The translations under genes were made by a program, and so were the position numbers. Below, piece after piece: positions 16,795 to 24,971 of a stretch of DNA of 41,757 nucleotides. Position 1 is the stretch's first letter. Every line of letters begins with the position of its first letter. The notes beneath the pieces are model-generated. The model had not been told where the DNA came from. It saw only the letters and a program-made list of their open reading frames with translations, and searched no databases. Source of the DNA: an uncultured Clostridia bacterium (GTDB lineage: Bacteria > Bacillota > Clostridia > Christensenellales > Borkfalkiaceae); the NCBI GenBank assembly GCA_944372575.1, contig CALVZS010000015.1, forward strand, positions 1 to 41,757, written 5' to 3'.

Positions 16795-17369
16795 ATCACA
16801 CTTGCCAAAGAGATGTGCTTCAATGGCGCGAGAAAACACCAGAAAATAGAGGATGAACGGTATTTTACTACGCCGATCTTCTCGGTTTTACCGTTTGGTG
16901 CGAACTTCCGTCCAATTACTGGTTTTCCGATGCCTGCTCCGAGGAGGTTGTGCGAGAATGGCTTTCTATCGTGCGTGCGAACTATAACCATCCCAGCCTT
17001 GTTACATGGGTTATTTTGCGGTATGAAACTATGCGTAAGATCATAGAGGGGAGTTCGGAAAACGATTAGCACATGCCGTTAGCGGATGGATGTGCTTACC
17101 GTGGACAGCCAATCGTGATCAGTGAGTTTGGCGGTACGACATATGTGCGCGACGAAGCGACGGGCTGGGGATACGGGACAGGCGCGAAGAATGACGAGGA
17201 ATTTCTCGATCGTTTCGCATCGCTCGTTTGCGCAGTCGACAAGATGGGACTGAGCGGATTTTGCTATACGCAATTCACGGACGTGCAGCAGGAAGTAAAT
17301 GGCCTATTGCGGGAGAACAGAACTTTAAAAGTCCCGCTGGAGGAAATTAGAAAGAGAAATTATCGTTGA
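16795..17369 (+). pseudogene. decayed family 2 glycoside hydrolase
   Basis: The first piece reads ITLAKEMCFNGARKHQKIED, typical of the GH2 barrel. One T is missing near 16862-16865, after which the next frame reads YADLLGFTVWCELPSNYWFS and WLSIVRANYNHPSLVTWV. The segment with the acid/base Asn-Glu is then absent, and the gene resumes around 17076 with LADGCAYRGQPIVISEFGG (nucleophile Glu) and ends CYTQFTDVQQEVNGLL...RKRNYR. It is therefore broken by a frameshift and an internal deletion of roughly 150 residues, and its N-terminal half is missing. It is inactive. Confidence 0.8.
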
Positions 17370-17407
17370 ACGGGACGAAAAACAGGACAAAAGGACACAA
17401 AAATCTC

Positions 17408-17491
17408 TTTGGCACCGTGGCGTGTGCTTGGCTGCGGCGGCGCGAAGCGCCGCCGCACTCGTCTATGCCAAGCACACGCCACGGTGCCAAA
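17408..17491. repeat. 84-nt two-tier cruciform
   Basis: An outer perfect 25-bp inverted repeat (17408-17432 with 17467-17491, starting TTTGGCACCGTGG) encloses an inner perfect 10-bp hairpin (17434-17443 with 17447-17456, loop GAA). One unpaired base lies on the left and ten on the right. The gap 17370-17602 holds no other feature except the small minus-strand frame at 17537-17578. It may serve as a terminator-like end for both flanking transcripts, or be a mobile repeat. Confidence 0.8.
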
Positions 17492-17536
17492 TGGTACTTT
17501 TTAGCATAAAATGCCGCACGTTGCATCTTTCTAAAA

Positions 17537-17578
17537 TCATGCTTTGATTTCCTCAAGTGTTGTTTGTATGATAGCCAT
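17537..17578 (-). CDS. orphan 13-codon frame after the nuclease operon
   Basis: A GGGAG ribosome site precedes an ATG (minus strand, 17578) that encodes MAIIQTTLEEIKA and stops at 17537-17539. It begins 25 bases after the last gene of the minus-strand operon and ends about 45 bases before the cruciform. It could be the surviving start of a fifth operon gene cut off by the repeat, or a chance frame. Confidence 0.25.
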   Translation of the reverse strand: MAIIQTTLEEIKA

Positions 17579-17602
17579 CTGTTTTTCTCCCGTTTTATCA
17601 AG

Positions 17603-17956
17603 TTATGAGATTCGGCAACACTTATCGCAACTGTAATGTTCGTCGCGGGAAAGTATATACAAATCTTTTTCAAGGCCATAGAATTTTATCAGCTTTTTTG
17701 TCTCTTCGTCCGTAATGCAGCGATCAAGATACAAAAGATATTGTCCTCTCTTCACGTCGAATAACAGCCTGCCGCGCGGATATGTTGCAAAATCCGCATA
17801 CGGAAACCTATTTTTGCTCAATTTATCCCACATATCAAAATGCGAATACGGATAGTCGATAAAATCGCTTTGTTTTTTCTCTTCCAATGTATAATCATAC
17901 CTGTCCGCGATCATTTCGCCGCGGACAAACCAAAAAATTCCCGTTTTGATTATCAT
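17603..17956 (-). CDS. conserved-looking small protein of the nuclease operon
   Basis: 117 residues. It opens with the hydrophobic strand IIKTGIFWFVRGEMIADRYD, then an acidic/aromatic middle (DYPYSHFDMWDKLSKN), PRGRLLFDVKRGQYLLYLDR, and a Cys-containing end (RDEHYSCDKC). The PRGR...YD-KRQ-like order resembles a conserved hypothetical family that I know only as uncharacterised. It starts one base after the stop of the nuclease fusion gene, so the two are translated together. It may be an accessory, immunity or sensor subunit; no activity can be assigned. Confidence 0.6.
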   Translation of the reverse strand: MIIKTGIFWFVRGEMIADRYDYTLEEKKQSDFIDYPYSHFDMWDKLSKNRFPYADFATYPRGRLLFDVKRGQYLLYLDRCITDEETKKLIKFYGLEKDLYILSRDEHYSCDKCCRIS

Positions 17957-17957
17957 C

Positions 17958-19835
17958 CTATACTTCTCCGTGCACGTATTTTATCTCTTTCGGCTTAACC
18001 GTGTCGATGAGTTTTTGAATTGCATCGCTGTCGGCATGTCCGGACGTATGCAAGGTGTAAATCGGACAATTCCGCCGTTCGAATATTTCAAGCAATTGTT
18101 TTATATCCTCTTTTTCGCGGTAGCCGCTCCACATTGAATATATCAATGTCGCATCGGGGCGTGTTTCCAGCAATTTGTCAAGCGCATCGGTCATGGAACT
18201 CCGAACCAGCATCGTATATGGTTGCATGCCTGAAAATTTGTATGTGGCGGAGGGACGCACGACTTTTATTTCTTTATGTGAATGCGGGTGCGGTATGCTG
18301 CCGCCGATTTTATTGAGACGCAGCGCTTGAGTGCCGTCTACCAGTATAAGTCGCCGTGTTTTGCGGCTTGCCTTATAAATCGTTACAATGCGGTCTACAT
18401 TCATCGTGCCGGTCAATACATAAATATCGCGGATTCCTCGCATCAATTCTTCGAACTTTTCTTGCAACTTCGCTTCGCTCCAAGCCTTTACACCGTCGGG
18501 ATTGGTTCGTTCGCAAATGAGAATGTCAACTTTCGGAAGACGAGACAGAAGCGCGGAGTAACTCTTTCTGCCGTGCCCGCGGAAGTCCCCTGTATATAAA
18601 ATGCTCTTTCCGTTTGCAGAAAAGTGAAGCATATAGGTGTCCATTGCAGAATGGTCGCACAAATACGGCGTAACGGTTATCCCGCCGATGTTCATTTTTC
18701 CGTTGAACGTCAGCACTTTATCGTATTTCTTTTTTTCGGTAATTTTCAGAATACGCTTTGCGGTAGACCCTATATAAACCTTTGTCTTCTTTTCAATTTT
18801 ATCGATCAGCCCCGCATGGTCGGCATGGCAATGCGAAACCAGACAAGCGTCATATCGAGAGTTCAGAACGTTTTCGCGTATTGCCTTGCCAGACTCCGTG
18901 GGTTCGAGTTCCAAACCGCATTCAACGAGCAATTTTGTTTTGCGATAGCCGATCTCGATCAGATTTGCCCCGATCCTTCCTTCGCCGTCTAAGATTTTGT
19001 AGGACAATTCGAGCGGGTAAATCTCCCGTATCTGTTCGGGAAGGGAATTTTCAAACCGCTGCATCATTTGAGCGCTGTCGGATGCCTTAACTCTTGTTTC
19101 GATTTTTGCAACGATTCTGCGCCAATCATCTTCGGCGTACGGGCGAGTTTTCGTTCTCTCAAACAGGAACGATACCGTATCGGTAAATCGCTTTTCGCTT
19201 ACCGTGAGAATGCGGAACAAATCGAACCCGATCCGTTCGCAGGAGCGCAGTAAATCTTCGTCTTTTGCCGAAAGGTTTGTCAGCCGGTTCACGAGTCTTT
19301 CGCATTCCTTTTCCGTTATTTGCCTTGTTGCTTCCCGTATAAGAGCCGTATGCAAGAGGGGAAGCGATTTTAACTCGCGTTCTTGAATCGAAAAATAGCG
19401 GTTCATCACAGATTGGCGAAAACTTTTCAGCGGCAGATGATTGCAATATGTTTTTGCATATTCATACAGGTCGCCGCGCTCTTCGTTGTCAAAAACGATA
19501 CGAATCCCGAATCGCAGGAAAATTTTTTGAAGCTCCCGAGAGACGCCGTAGCCGATACAGGAAATCTTGTGATACTCTTTTCCGTTCACGACAATCTTTT
19601 GCGGCGCCACCGCATGATTGCGTTGCAGAAAATTCCAAAACGCAAACACCGTTTCCCGTTCATCCGTGCCGGTAAGAGATTGCTCGTGCGTGATACCCGT
19701 AATGCGTCTCACGGCATCGGGCATATCGGCGTTTGTAACCGCGGAAAATTTATCTTTCGGTTTGCCGTTTTCCCAAGTAATTGCCTCGATTTTATAGAGC
19801 GCACCAAGATAACTTTCCAAGTCGAAATATATCAT
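17958..19835 (-). CDS. DEDD-exonuclease-like / RNase J-like MBL fusion nuclease
   Basis: 625 residues. The N-terminal ~150 residues resemble a DnaQ/DEDD exonuclease: YFDLES gives the Asp5-x-Glu7 pair, and ITGITHE at 45-51 matches the RITGIT(D/H)E signature of that superfamily. A linker of ~120 residues follows. From ~275 there is a metallo-beta-lactamase fold with HCHADH (335-340), CDHSAMDTYML (393-403) and TGDFRGHG (415-422). Its C-terminal motifs HTSGHAD (596-602) and VHGE (622-625) match the beta-CASP nucleases of the RNase J type. Both halves keep most catalytic residues, though the full DEDD set was not confirmed by eye. The fusion suggests processing of foreign or damaged nucleic acid. 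It sits 54 bases after the PD-(D/E)XK gene. Confidence 0.7.
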   Translation of the reverse strand: MIYFDLESYLGALYKIEAITWENGKPKDKFSAVTNADMPDAVRRITGITHEQSLTGTDERETVFAFWNFLQRNHAVAPQKIVVNGKEYHKISCIGYGVSRELQKIFLRFGIRIVFDNEERGDLYEYAKTYCNHLPLKSFRQSVMNRYFSIQERELKSLPLLHTALIREATRQITEKECERLVNRLTNLSAKDEDLLRSCERIGFDLFRILTVSEKRFTDTVSFLFERTKTRPYAEDDWRRIVAKIETRVKASDSAQMMQRFENSLPEQIREIYPLELSYKILDGEGRIGANLIEIGYRKTKLLVECGLELEPTESGKAIRENVLNSRYDACLVSHCHADHAGLIDKIEKKTKVYIGSTAKRILKITEKKKYDKVLTFNGKMNIGGITVTPYLCDHSAMDTYMLHFSANGKSILYTGDFRGHGRKSYSALLSRLPKVDILICERTNPDGVKAWSEAKLQEKFEELMRGIRDIYVLTGTMNVDRIVTIYKASRKTRRLILVDGTQALRLNKIGGSIPHPHSHKEIKVVRPSATYKFSGMQPYTMLVRSSMTDALDKLLETRPDATLIYSMWSGYREKEDIKQLLEIFERRNCPIYTLHTSGHADSDAIQKLIDTVKPKEIKYVHGEV

Positions 19836-19889
19836 ACCTACCTCCTACAATAAAGTATATTCATATCGTAAGTCGATAAAAAACGACAC

Positions 19890-20789
19890 TCAGTCGTTTT
19901 TTAATGCTTGCATAATATTGTCTGAATGCTCGTAGACGAATTGCATATTGTCTTCCGACATTTTGCGGTTGCGTTCGATACAGGTTTGACTGAGGCGGAA
20001 CGGCGGATAGTTTTTATCCCATGCATAACAGAGGATATCGTACTTGGCAATCAGGTCGAAAGCATAGCGATGCGCCGTCCGGTACATGTTCCTAGGCACT
20101 ACAACGGCAAGCCGTACCCTGGTGCAATTCAAGCCGAACGTCTTATTGAAGTGTTCCAAATAGGTCTTTGCGCCGTTCTTTCCGTCGATTTGTCGGTAAT
20201 ATGTGACGATCTCGGTGACGGCACGCAAAAGCGGTTCGGGACTCTTTGGCTTTTTGTATTCGAGAATGACCATTTCCTCGCCGTCATCACTTACGCTGAC
20301 CAAATCGATCTTGCCGCAGCCGGTATCTTTGCTTGTGTGTTTTATGGGGACTTGATAGTCGCACAGCGTGATCAATGGGAAGACCGTTTTTTGTCGCGAG
20401 CATAAATATCTGCACAGTCTCTCTTCGCGCGTTGATTCGCCGTCCTCTTCGCCAAAGTCGCTGCGATGTTGTCTGAAAATGTCTTTGCTCCTGTTTATGA
20501 CGGGAATATCTTCAAAATAATCGACGTCATATTTGAACAGCGTTCTTGCAAGAAATTCTTGCCAAATGCCGTTTTTGACGCAATAGACATCAGCTTTACT
20601 CATATCGATGCGGAATGCTTCGTCGGCATTGGCACAGTCGCTGCCTGCACAGGAATAGCGGCTGACGTGTTTGTATACTTGTTCTTTGGGCAGGTTGGAC
20701 AAAGAGTTTGCGCCCAAATAGTTGGCTTTGAATGCCTCTGCAATTGTATTGAGGCGATTTTGGAAAACATGTTCAAGCGAATCTTTCAT
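19890..20789 (-). CDS. PD-(D/E)XK-type nuclease
   Basis: 299 residues from the ATG at 20789, chosen because AAGGAGG lies 9 bases upstream; an open frame further upstream has no site. The core GKIDLVSVSDDGEEMVILEYKKPK has Asp162 and Glu177-x-Lys179 in the spacing of the restriction-endonuclease-like fold. A helical, Cys-containing N-terminal domain (YSCAGSDCANADEAF) may bind a partner or metal. A hydrophobic strand (RVRLAVVVPRN) follows the core. Enzymes with this fold cut or process DNA in restriction, repair and defence. It begins 5 bases after the small gene upstream and precedes the fusion nuclease. Confidence 0.65.
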   Translation of the reverse strand: MKDSLEHVFQNRLNTIAEAFKANYLGANSLSNLPKEQVYKHVSRYSCAGSDCANADEAFRIDMSKADVYCVKNGIWQEFLARTLFKYDVDYFEDIPVINRSKDIFRQHRSDFGEEDGESTREERLCRYLCSRQKTVFPLITLCDYQVPIKHTSKDTGCGKIDLVSVSDDGEEMVILEYKKPKSPEPLLRAVTEIVTYYRQIDGKNGAKTYLEHFNKTFGLNCTRVRLAVVVPRNMYRTAHRYAFDLIAKYDILCYAWDKNYPPFRLSQTCIERNRKMSEDNMQFVYEHSDNIMQALKND

Positions 20790-20793
20790 GATC

Positions 20794-21156
20794 TCAATTC
20801 CTCCTTGTGAAATAGCTTGCATTTTTGATCCCCGTCGCTTTGTCTCCCACCCAAACGCTGCGAGCGCTGTTTGGACCATAAAGCGCGGTATATTCGCCGT
20901 ATTGAAACAAAAAGCCGAAGCATGCGCCGAGCGCAAGTTTCTCTTTCTTTTCAAGCAATCCCGTGTACAGATCGTGGCGAAATCGCACATAGGCGAAAAT
21001 CGGCGGTGTTTGAAGAAAATCGTTGCAGAATCTCAAATGCGACATGAGTTCCGCATTCTGAATATCTCGCAAAAATTCCGTAAAATATTTGCTTTCTTCC
21101 GAGAACCACCTTGTCCCTCGGTATGTCTTGTTAAAAAGTTCCACATCAAAATTCAT
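20794..21156 (-). CDS. small protein leading the nuclease operon
   Basis: 120 residues, no membrane segment. It begins MNFDVELFNKTYRGTRWFSE and contains ILNISQ-free helical stretches (SKYFTEFLRDIQNAELMSHLRF) and an aromatic Gly-rich end (CFGFLFQYGEYTALYGPN). No family was recognised. Its stop lies within the ribosome-site region of the PD-(D/E)XK gene, so it is the first gene of a coupled operon. As the leading small subunit it may be the sensor or specificity part. Confidence 0.55.
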   Translation of the reverse strand: MNFDVELFNKTYRGTRWFSEESKYFTEFLRDIQNAELMSHLRFCNDFLQTPPIFAYVRFRHDLYTGLLEKKEKLALGACFGFLFQYGEYTALYGPNSARSVWVGDKATGIKNASYFTRRN

Positions 21157-21186
21157 TCTGCTTCCCGAATATACGTTATATAAATA

Positions 21187-21215
21187 CTAATAACATATTT
21201 CCGCTAAAAAGTCAA
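21187..21215 (-). promoter_or_regulatory. promoter of the nuclease operon
   Basis: On the minus strand TTGACT (21215-21210) and TATTAG (21192-21187) lie 17 bases apart, about 30 bases before the start codon at 21156. It is a fair sigma-A match. The upstream DNA to 21277 is AT-rich and contains two partial copies of the right-repeat end (GAATATCCAT...GTCGCAAC near 21236, and GTATCCATAAAA near 21263). Confidence 0.5.
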
Positions 21216-21277
21216 GCGTTTATATTGGCAATGTGGAATATCCATGTCGCAACGCATAATAGTATCCATAAAAATAT

Positions 21278-22516
21278 GTGACAGTTTTTAATGAGTGGCA
21301 TGCTGCAAATACGAGCAAAAAAATTCGCGCGGTGAAAAGAGCGAATGCAAAGGATGGGATTTATACTGCCAAGAAAGCGTCTTACGGATATAAAATGGGG
21401 ACAGATAAAAAGCGGGCGCCCGTCATTGACGAAGAAACTGCACCCGTAGTCCGCCGTATATTTGAACTGTACGCTTCCGGAATGAGCCCGAGAGGAATAT
21501 CCGAAGTCCTGAACTTGGAAGGGGTGCCTTCTCCCGCTACATATGCCTATACGCAGACCGGACAAAAGCCGAAGCCGAATGTAATGGGATTATGGACAGC
21601 CGTTACAATACGAGAGATGCTGAATAAGATCATATACATCGGGCATATGCCGCAATTACGCAGGACTTCGCTGTCCTATAAAAACCACAAACGATTCAGA
21701 AGGGATGAGAGTGAGTGGGCGGTCGTTTACAATACCCACGAGCCCATTATTTCGCAGGAATTATGGGACAGAGTACAGGAACGGAGAAAGTCGGTCGCCA
21801 AAGGCAGGAAAACAAAGATAGGGTTTACACATCCGTTGTCCGGATTTCTCATCTGCGCAGATTGCGGGAATAAAATGAAGCTGTGCACGTCGGTCAGCCG
21901 CAGTACGGGGAAACGGTTTTTCCATTTTGATTGCGGTTATCATATACGGTACGGCAAGGCGTATTGCTTTTCGCATTATATTGCAGCCAGCATTATAGAG
22001 GAGATCGTGCTCAATGATATCCGGGAAATGGCGCAAAGAATCGTTTTGGACGAGAATGCTGTCCGTGAAGAGTTCATGCAACGCAATGCAGAACTTGCGG
22101 ACAATGCCGTAAAGTCTGCAAAGAAAGAATTGCAGGCAAAGCGTAAAAGGGTGGAAGAGTTGTCCCGCCTGATGCAGATCGCCTATGAGGACAGGTTGAA
22201 GGGCAAAATGCCAGAGGACATCTGCCTGAACTTTATTCAAAGATATTCCGACGAACAGAAAAGGTTGGAAACAGAAATCACGGGATTGGAGACGAAGCTT
22301 GCCGAGACGACGAACACGATACAGAGCGCGGATGAGTTTATACGCAACATCAAGAAATACTTTGCGGCTCCCGAACTTACCCGCGAAATGTGCTATGAAT
22401 TGATTGACCGGATCATTGTAGGGAGATCATCCGGCTTGTCCGGCAAAGAACGCGAGATCGATATCGTTTACAAGGTAGATATTGCGTCTGTCTTGCGCCA
22501 TAAGTTCAAGAAATAA
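21278..22516 (+). pseudogene. large serine recombinase lacking its catalytic domain
   Basis: The reading frame begins at GTG 21278 with FNEWHAANTSKKIRAVKRAN, which lies near the end of the catalytic domain in complete proteins. The ~140 residues holding the catalytic serine are missing. The rest is standard: a recombinase domain (YGYK, then VDEE-like APVIDEETAPVVRRIFELYASG), a zinc-ribbon domain (LICADCGNKM...HFDCGYHIRYGKAYC), a long coiled coil, and a C-terminal IVDRIIVG-like end. These proteins insert and excise mobile elements at att sites. Without the catalytic domain it cannot recombine DNA, so the island is probably stranded. Its stop lies 15 bases before the right direct repeat. Confidence 0.85.
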
Positions 22517-22520
22517 TGAG

Positions 22521-22560
22521 AAAGTGTATGGGCAAACTGCAGCTCATACACTTTTCTTAT
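22521..22560 (+). terminator. terminator after the recombinase remnant
   Basis: A 10-bp stem (AAAGTGTATG 22521-22530 with CATACACTTT 22545-22554) with a 14-nt loop and T-rich flank follows the recombinase stop by 4 bases. It overlaps the start of the right direct repeat. Confidence 0.6.
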
Positions 22561-22604
22561 ATCCCAAACTCTCTTTTCTCGAATATCCATAAAATTGTGT
22601 CGCA
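22532..22604 (+). repeat. right copy of the ~70-bp direct repeat
   Basis: 73 bases matching 16724-16793 with identical ends and a few internal differences. It follows the recombinase gene directly, the usual place for an att site or element end. The bases after it (22605-22757) contain an orphan minus-strand terminator and no supported gene. Confidence 0.7.
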
Positions 22605-22698
22605 ACAAGCACACGCCTTATTGCCATTTGTGTTTTTCGGGGCGAAATCGAGGCTTTTTTCGGCAATTTTATCGACACGTTTAGTGGTTGCCTGCATG

Positions 22699-22724
22699 AA
22701 AAAAGGAGAGCGTTGCCGCTCCCC
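22699..22724 (-). terminator. orphan minus-strand terminator
   Basis: Read on the minus strand, an 8-bp stem (22724-22717 with 22712-22705, one G-T, loop GCAA) is followed by six T (22704-22699). No minus-strand gene lies to its right, so it may be a leftover from the DNA lost at this junction. Confidence 0.4.
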
Positions 22725-22757
22725 TGTAAGGCGGGTATTCAGTTGCGGTCACCGGGA

Positions 22758-23549
22758 ATGGACAGAAAGACCTGCGAAGGCTTCTCTATCTTCCTGTGGT
22801 TCTATGGGGCGACGACCGAGGTGGACATCTACAACAATTCGGATAACAGTCTGAAAGTCGGCAATATTTCGACCCCTGACGACGGCGTAACGGTCACGAT
22901 CAGAGTATGGCGTGAGCTGTACAATGACCCCATCCGCGGCGAGGAGTACATGGCATGGATGTTTGCCGTCAATGAATGGACGGGCTCGCTCTCCGACGAT
23001 GCGATCACGACGATCGGCGATGACGGGACGGAGTACACCGTGGACGGCCTGCTGGAACACTGCTGTCTTGGCATTGCAATTTATATGGACAGAAGGGAGA
23101 CACCCAACCGCTATACCCTTCTCAGCGTGAACGACGTGGTGTTCGGCACCGATCCAGGCGGTTCGGAACAGCCCGATGACGATGACGTGACGGGCGTCTC
23201 GATCTCCGCTTCCGCGCAGTCTGTCGCAATCGGTTCCTCCGTTACGGTGACGGCATCCGTGACTCCCGCGGATGCAGCCCTCGGAGCGGTCGCATGGTAC
23301 ATCAACGGAACAAAGGCGAACGCGGACGGAATGACGCTGACCTTTACGCCGGACGCAGAGGGCAGCTATACGATCCGCTGCGAGATCGACGGCGTCGTGA
23401 GCAATGAGATCGTACTCAGCGTCCTGCAGGCGCCGCAGGAAGGCGGGAACGGACTTCTGATCGGAATTCTGTGCGGTGTCGGCGGCCTGATCGTGGTCGG
23501 AGGGATCGTTGCGTTCATCCTGATTCGCCGCAGGAAGGCGGGTAAGTAA
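22758..23549 (+). pseudogene. N-terminally truncated surface protein with Ig-like domain
   Basis: The frame is open from 22713, but no signal peptide or ribosome site precedes ATG 22758 and the first recognisable strand starts abruptly (EGFSIFLWFYGATTEVDIYN). The surviving part has a beta-sandwich domain (to about residue 145), an acidic linker (GGSEQPDDDDV), a bacterial Ig-like domain (VSISASAQSVAIGSSVTVTA...SNEIVLSVLQ) and a C-terminal membrane helix (LLIGILCGVGGLIVVGGIVAF) with an RRRKAGK tail. The end design matches the surface protein at 7784, so it was probably the binder of the second carbohydrate cluster, cut off at the island edge. A terminator follows. Confidence 0.65.
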
Positions 23550-23571
23550 GCCGCAATGGGACAAGTCGGCG

Positions 23572-23597
23572 AAACGGGGGTTTGTTAACCCCCGTTT
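23572..23597 (+). terminator. intrinsic terminator
   Basis: A perfect 11-bp stem (23572-23582 with 23587-23597, loop TGTT) follows the truncated surface gene. The T-run is short, and the ribosome site of the SGNH gene lies 11 bases further on, so partial read-through is likely. Confidence 0.65.
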
Positions 23598-23620
23598 CTG
23601 TTCGGACAAGAGGAAAAAAT

Positions 23621-24952
23621 ATGAAGAGATTCGGTTTTTTTACAGTTGCAGCGGCAATCGTTCTGTGCGTTGCGGGGCTGCCGGGAGGCCTGGCGAGGTG
23701 TGCGCCGGAGCCTTCCGATCCGGAAGGCGGCGTCCGGGAGGAAGGTACATTGGATAAGGTGGTGGAAAATTTCTGGCAATCGGACACCATGTACGATGAG
23801 ACGGTACTCTTCATTGCCGAAACGGACGGAGAGGGCAACGTTTTGTCTGCGCCGCAGGCGAAGCTGCTCTTCCCTGCGGAGAAAATCATAGAGATCAAAC
23901 AGTATCGCACGGACAGCGATGATCCCGTTTTGTTTGCCGAAGGGGAGGATTTTACCTGCGATGCAGATACGCTCACGGCGGTGGGAACCCTTCGGGAGGA
24001 TGCCGGAAAAATGGTTTTTTCGGGGAGCGTGCCATACGTGACAGACAAATCGCTGACCGGAGAAATGCCCTTTCCGGGAGTTCCGTACAGCAAAACGGTG
24101 TCGTCCAAACAGACGCCGGGGCTGTATCTTCCCTTCACGGAGGGGACGGGGATCGTTGCCATGCAGTGCAGCGTAACCTACACGCACTCCGGGAAATGGA
24201 CGGGGACGGCTGCGCCCTGCTATGCAGACGGCGCGCTGAAACAGACGGTGGAAAAGCTCAAAGCCGGAGGGCCGGTGGAGTTGTTTGTGTGGGGCGATTC
24301 CATTTCGACGGGAGCCAATTCCTCTTCCGTACTCAATATGGCGCCCCGTCTCAAGACCTGGCCGGAACTGCTTGCGGACAATCTGTCCTCCTATTTCGGG
24401 GCGGATGTCCGGCTCACCAACCGGGCGGTCGGGGGCTGGACGTCCGACAACGGCGTGGCGGGCGGCAGCGGCTATGTGGACGGAAAACTCATCCAGCAGA
24501 AGGGGCTGAGCGCCTTGCTGCGCGAAGAACTTCCCGAATACATGCCGGATGTCGCGCTCATCGGGTTTGGAATGAATGACGCATCGGGCGGACTGTCTGC
24601 CGACAGGTTTGTCGGGAATATTCTCTCGATGATCACCTCCCTCAGGGAGCGCAATCCGGCATGTGAGATCATTCTGATCGGAACCATGCTCGCCAATCCG
24701 CTTGCAGTCCATTCGCGCAATCAGGAAGAATTGACGCAGTATCTGAAGAACATTGCACAGATCGAGACCTATCATTGCTGTACGGTGGATATCGGTTCGA
24801 TGCACAAAGCTCTTCTGGATGCGGGGAAATGCTATACGGAGATGTCGAGCAATAACGTCAATCATCCGAACGATTTTCTTGCGCGCATCTATGCGATGAA
24901 TCTTCTTACGGCATTCATCGGTGCAGAAGGGACGGCCGGTGCGGAAATATGA
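23621..24952 (+). CDS. secreted SGNH-family esterase/lipase
   Basis: 443 residues from ATG 23621 (AGAGGA upstream). An N-terminal signal peptide (FGFFTVAAAIVLCVAGLPGG) is followed by a ~130-residue beta-rich domain, then the SGNH hydrolase domain. Its blocks are visible: WGDSISTGANS (Ser nucleophile), NRAVGGWTSDNG (Gly), LIGFGMNDASGG (Asn) and NVNHPNDFLARIYA (His; the usual Asp position before it reads as Asn, though the exact register needs alignment). The two-domain layout is that of carbohydrate esterases that remove acetyl groups from polysaccharides. It is the only apparently intact secreted gene of the 22.7-27.9 kb cluster. It ends 19 bases before the GH65 gene. Confidence 0.8.
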   Translation: MKRFGFFTVAAAIVLCVAGLPGGLARCAPEPSDPEGGVREEGTLDKVVENFWQSDTMYDETVLFIAETDGEGNVLSAPQAKLLFPAEKIIEIKQYRTDSDDPVLFAEGEDFTCDADTLTAVGTLREDAGKMVFSGSVPYVTDKSLTGEMPFPGVPYSKTVSSKQTPGLYLPFTEGTGIVAMQCSVTYTHSGKWTGTAAPCYADGALKQTVEKLKAGGPVELFVWGDSISTGANSSSVLNMAPRLKTWPELLADNLSSYFGADVRLTNRAVGGWTSDNGVAGGSGYVDGKLIQQKGLSALLREELPEYMPDVALIGFGMNDASGGLSADRFVGNILSMITSLRERNPACEIILIGTMLANPLAVHSRNQEELTQYLKNIAQIETYHCCTVDIGSMHKALLDAGKCYTEMSSNNVNHPNDFLARIYAMNLLTAFIGAEGTAGAEI

Positions 24953-24971
24953 CCCGATATGAGGAGAATGT

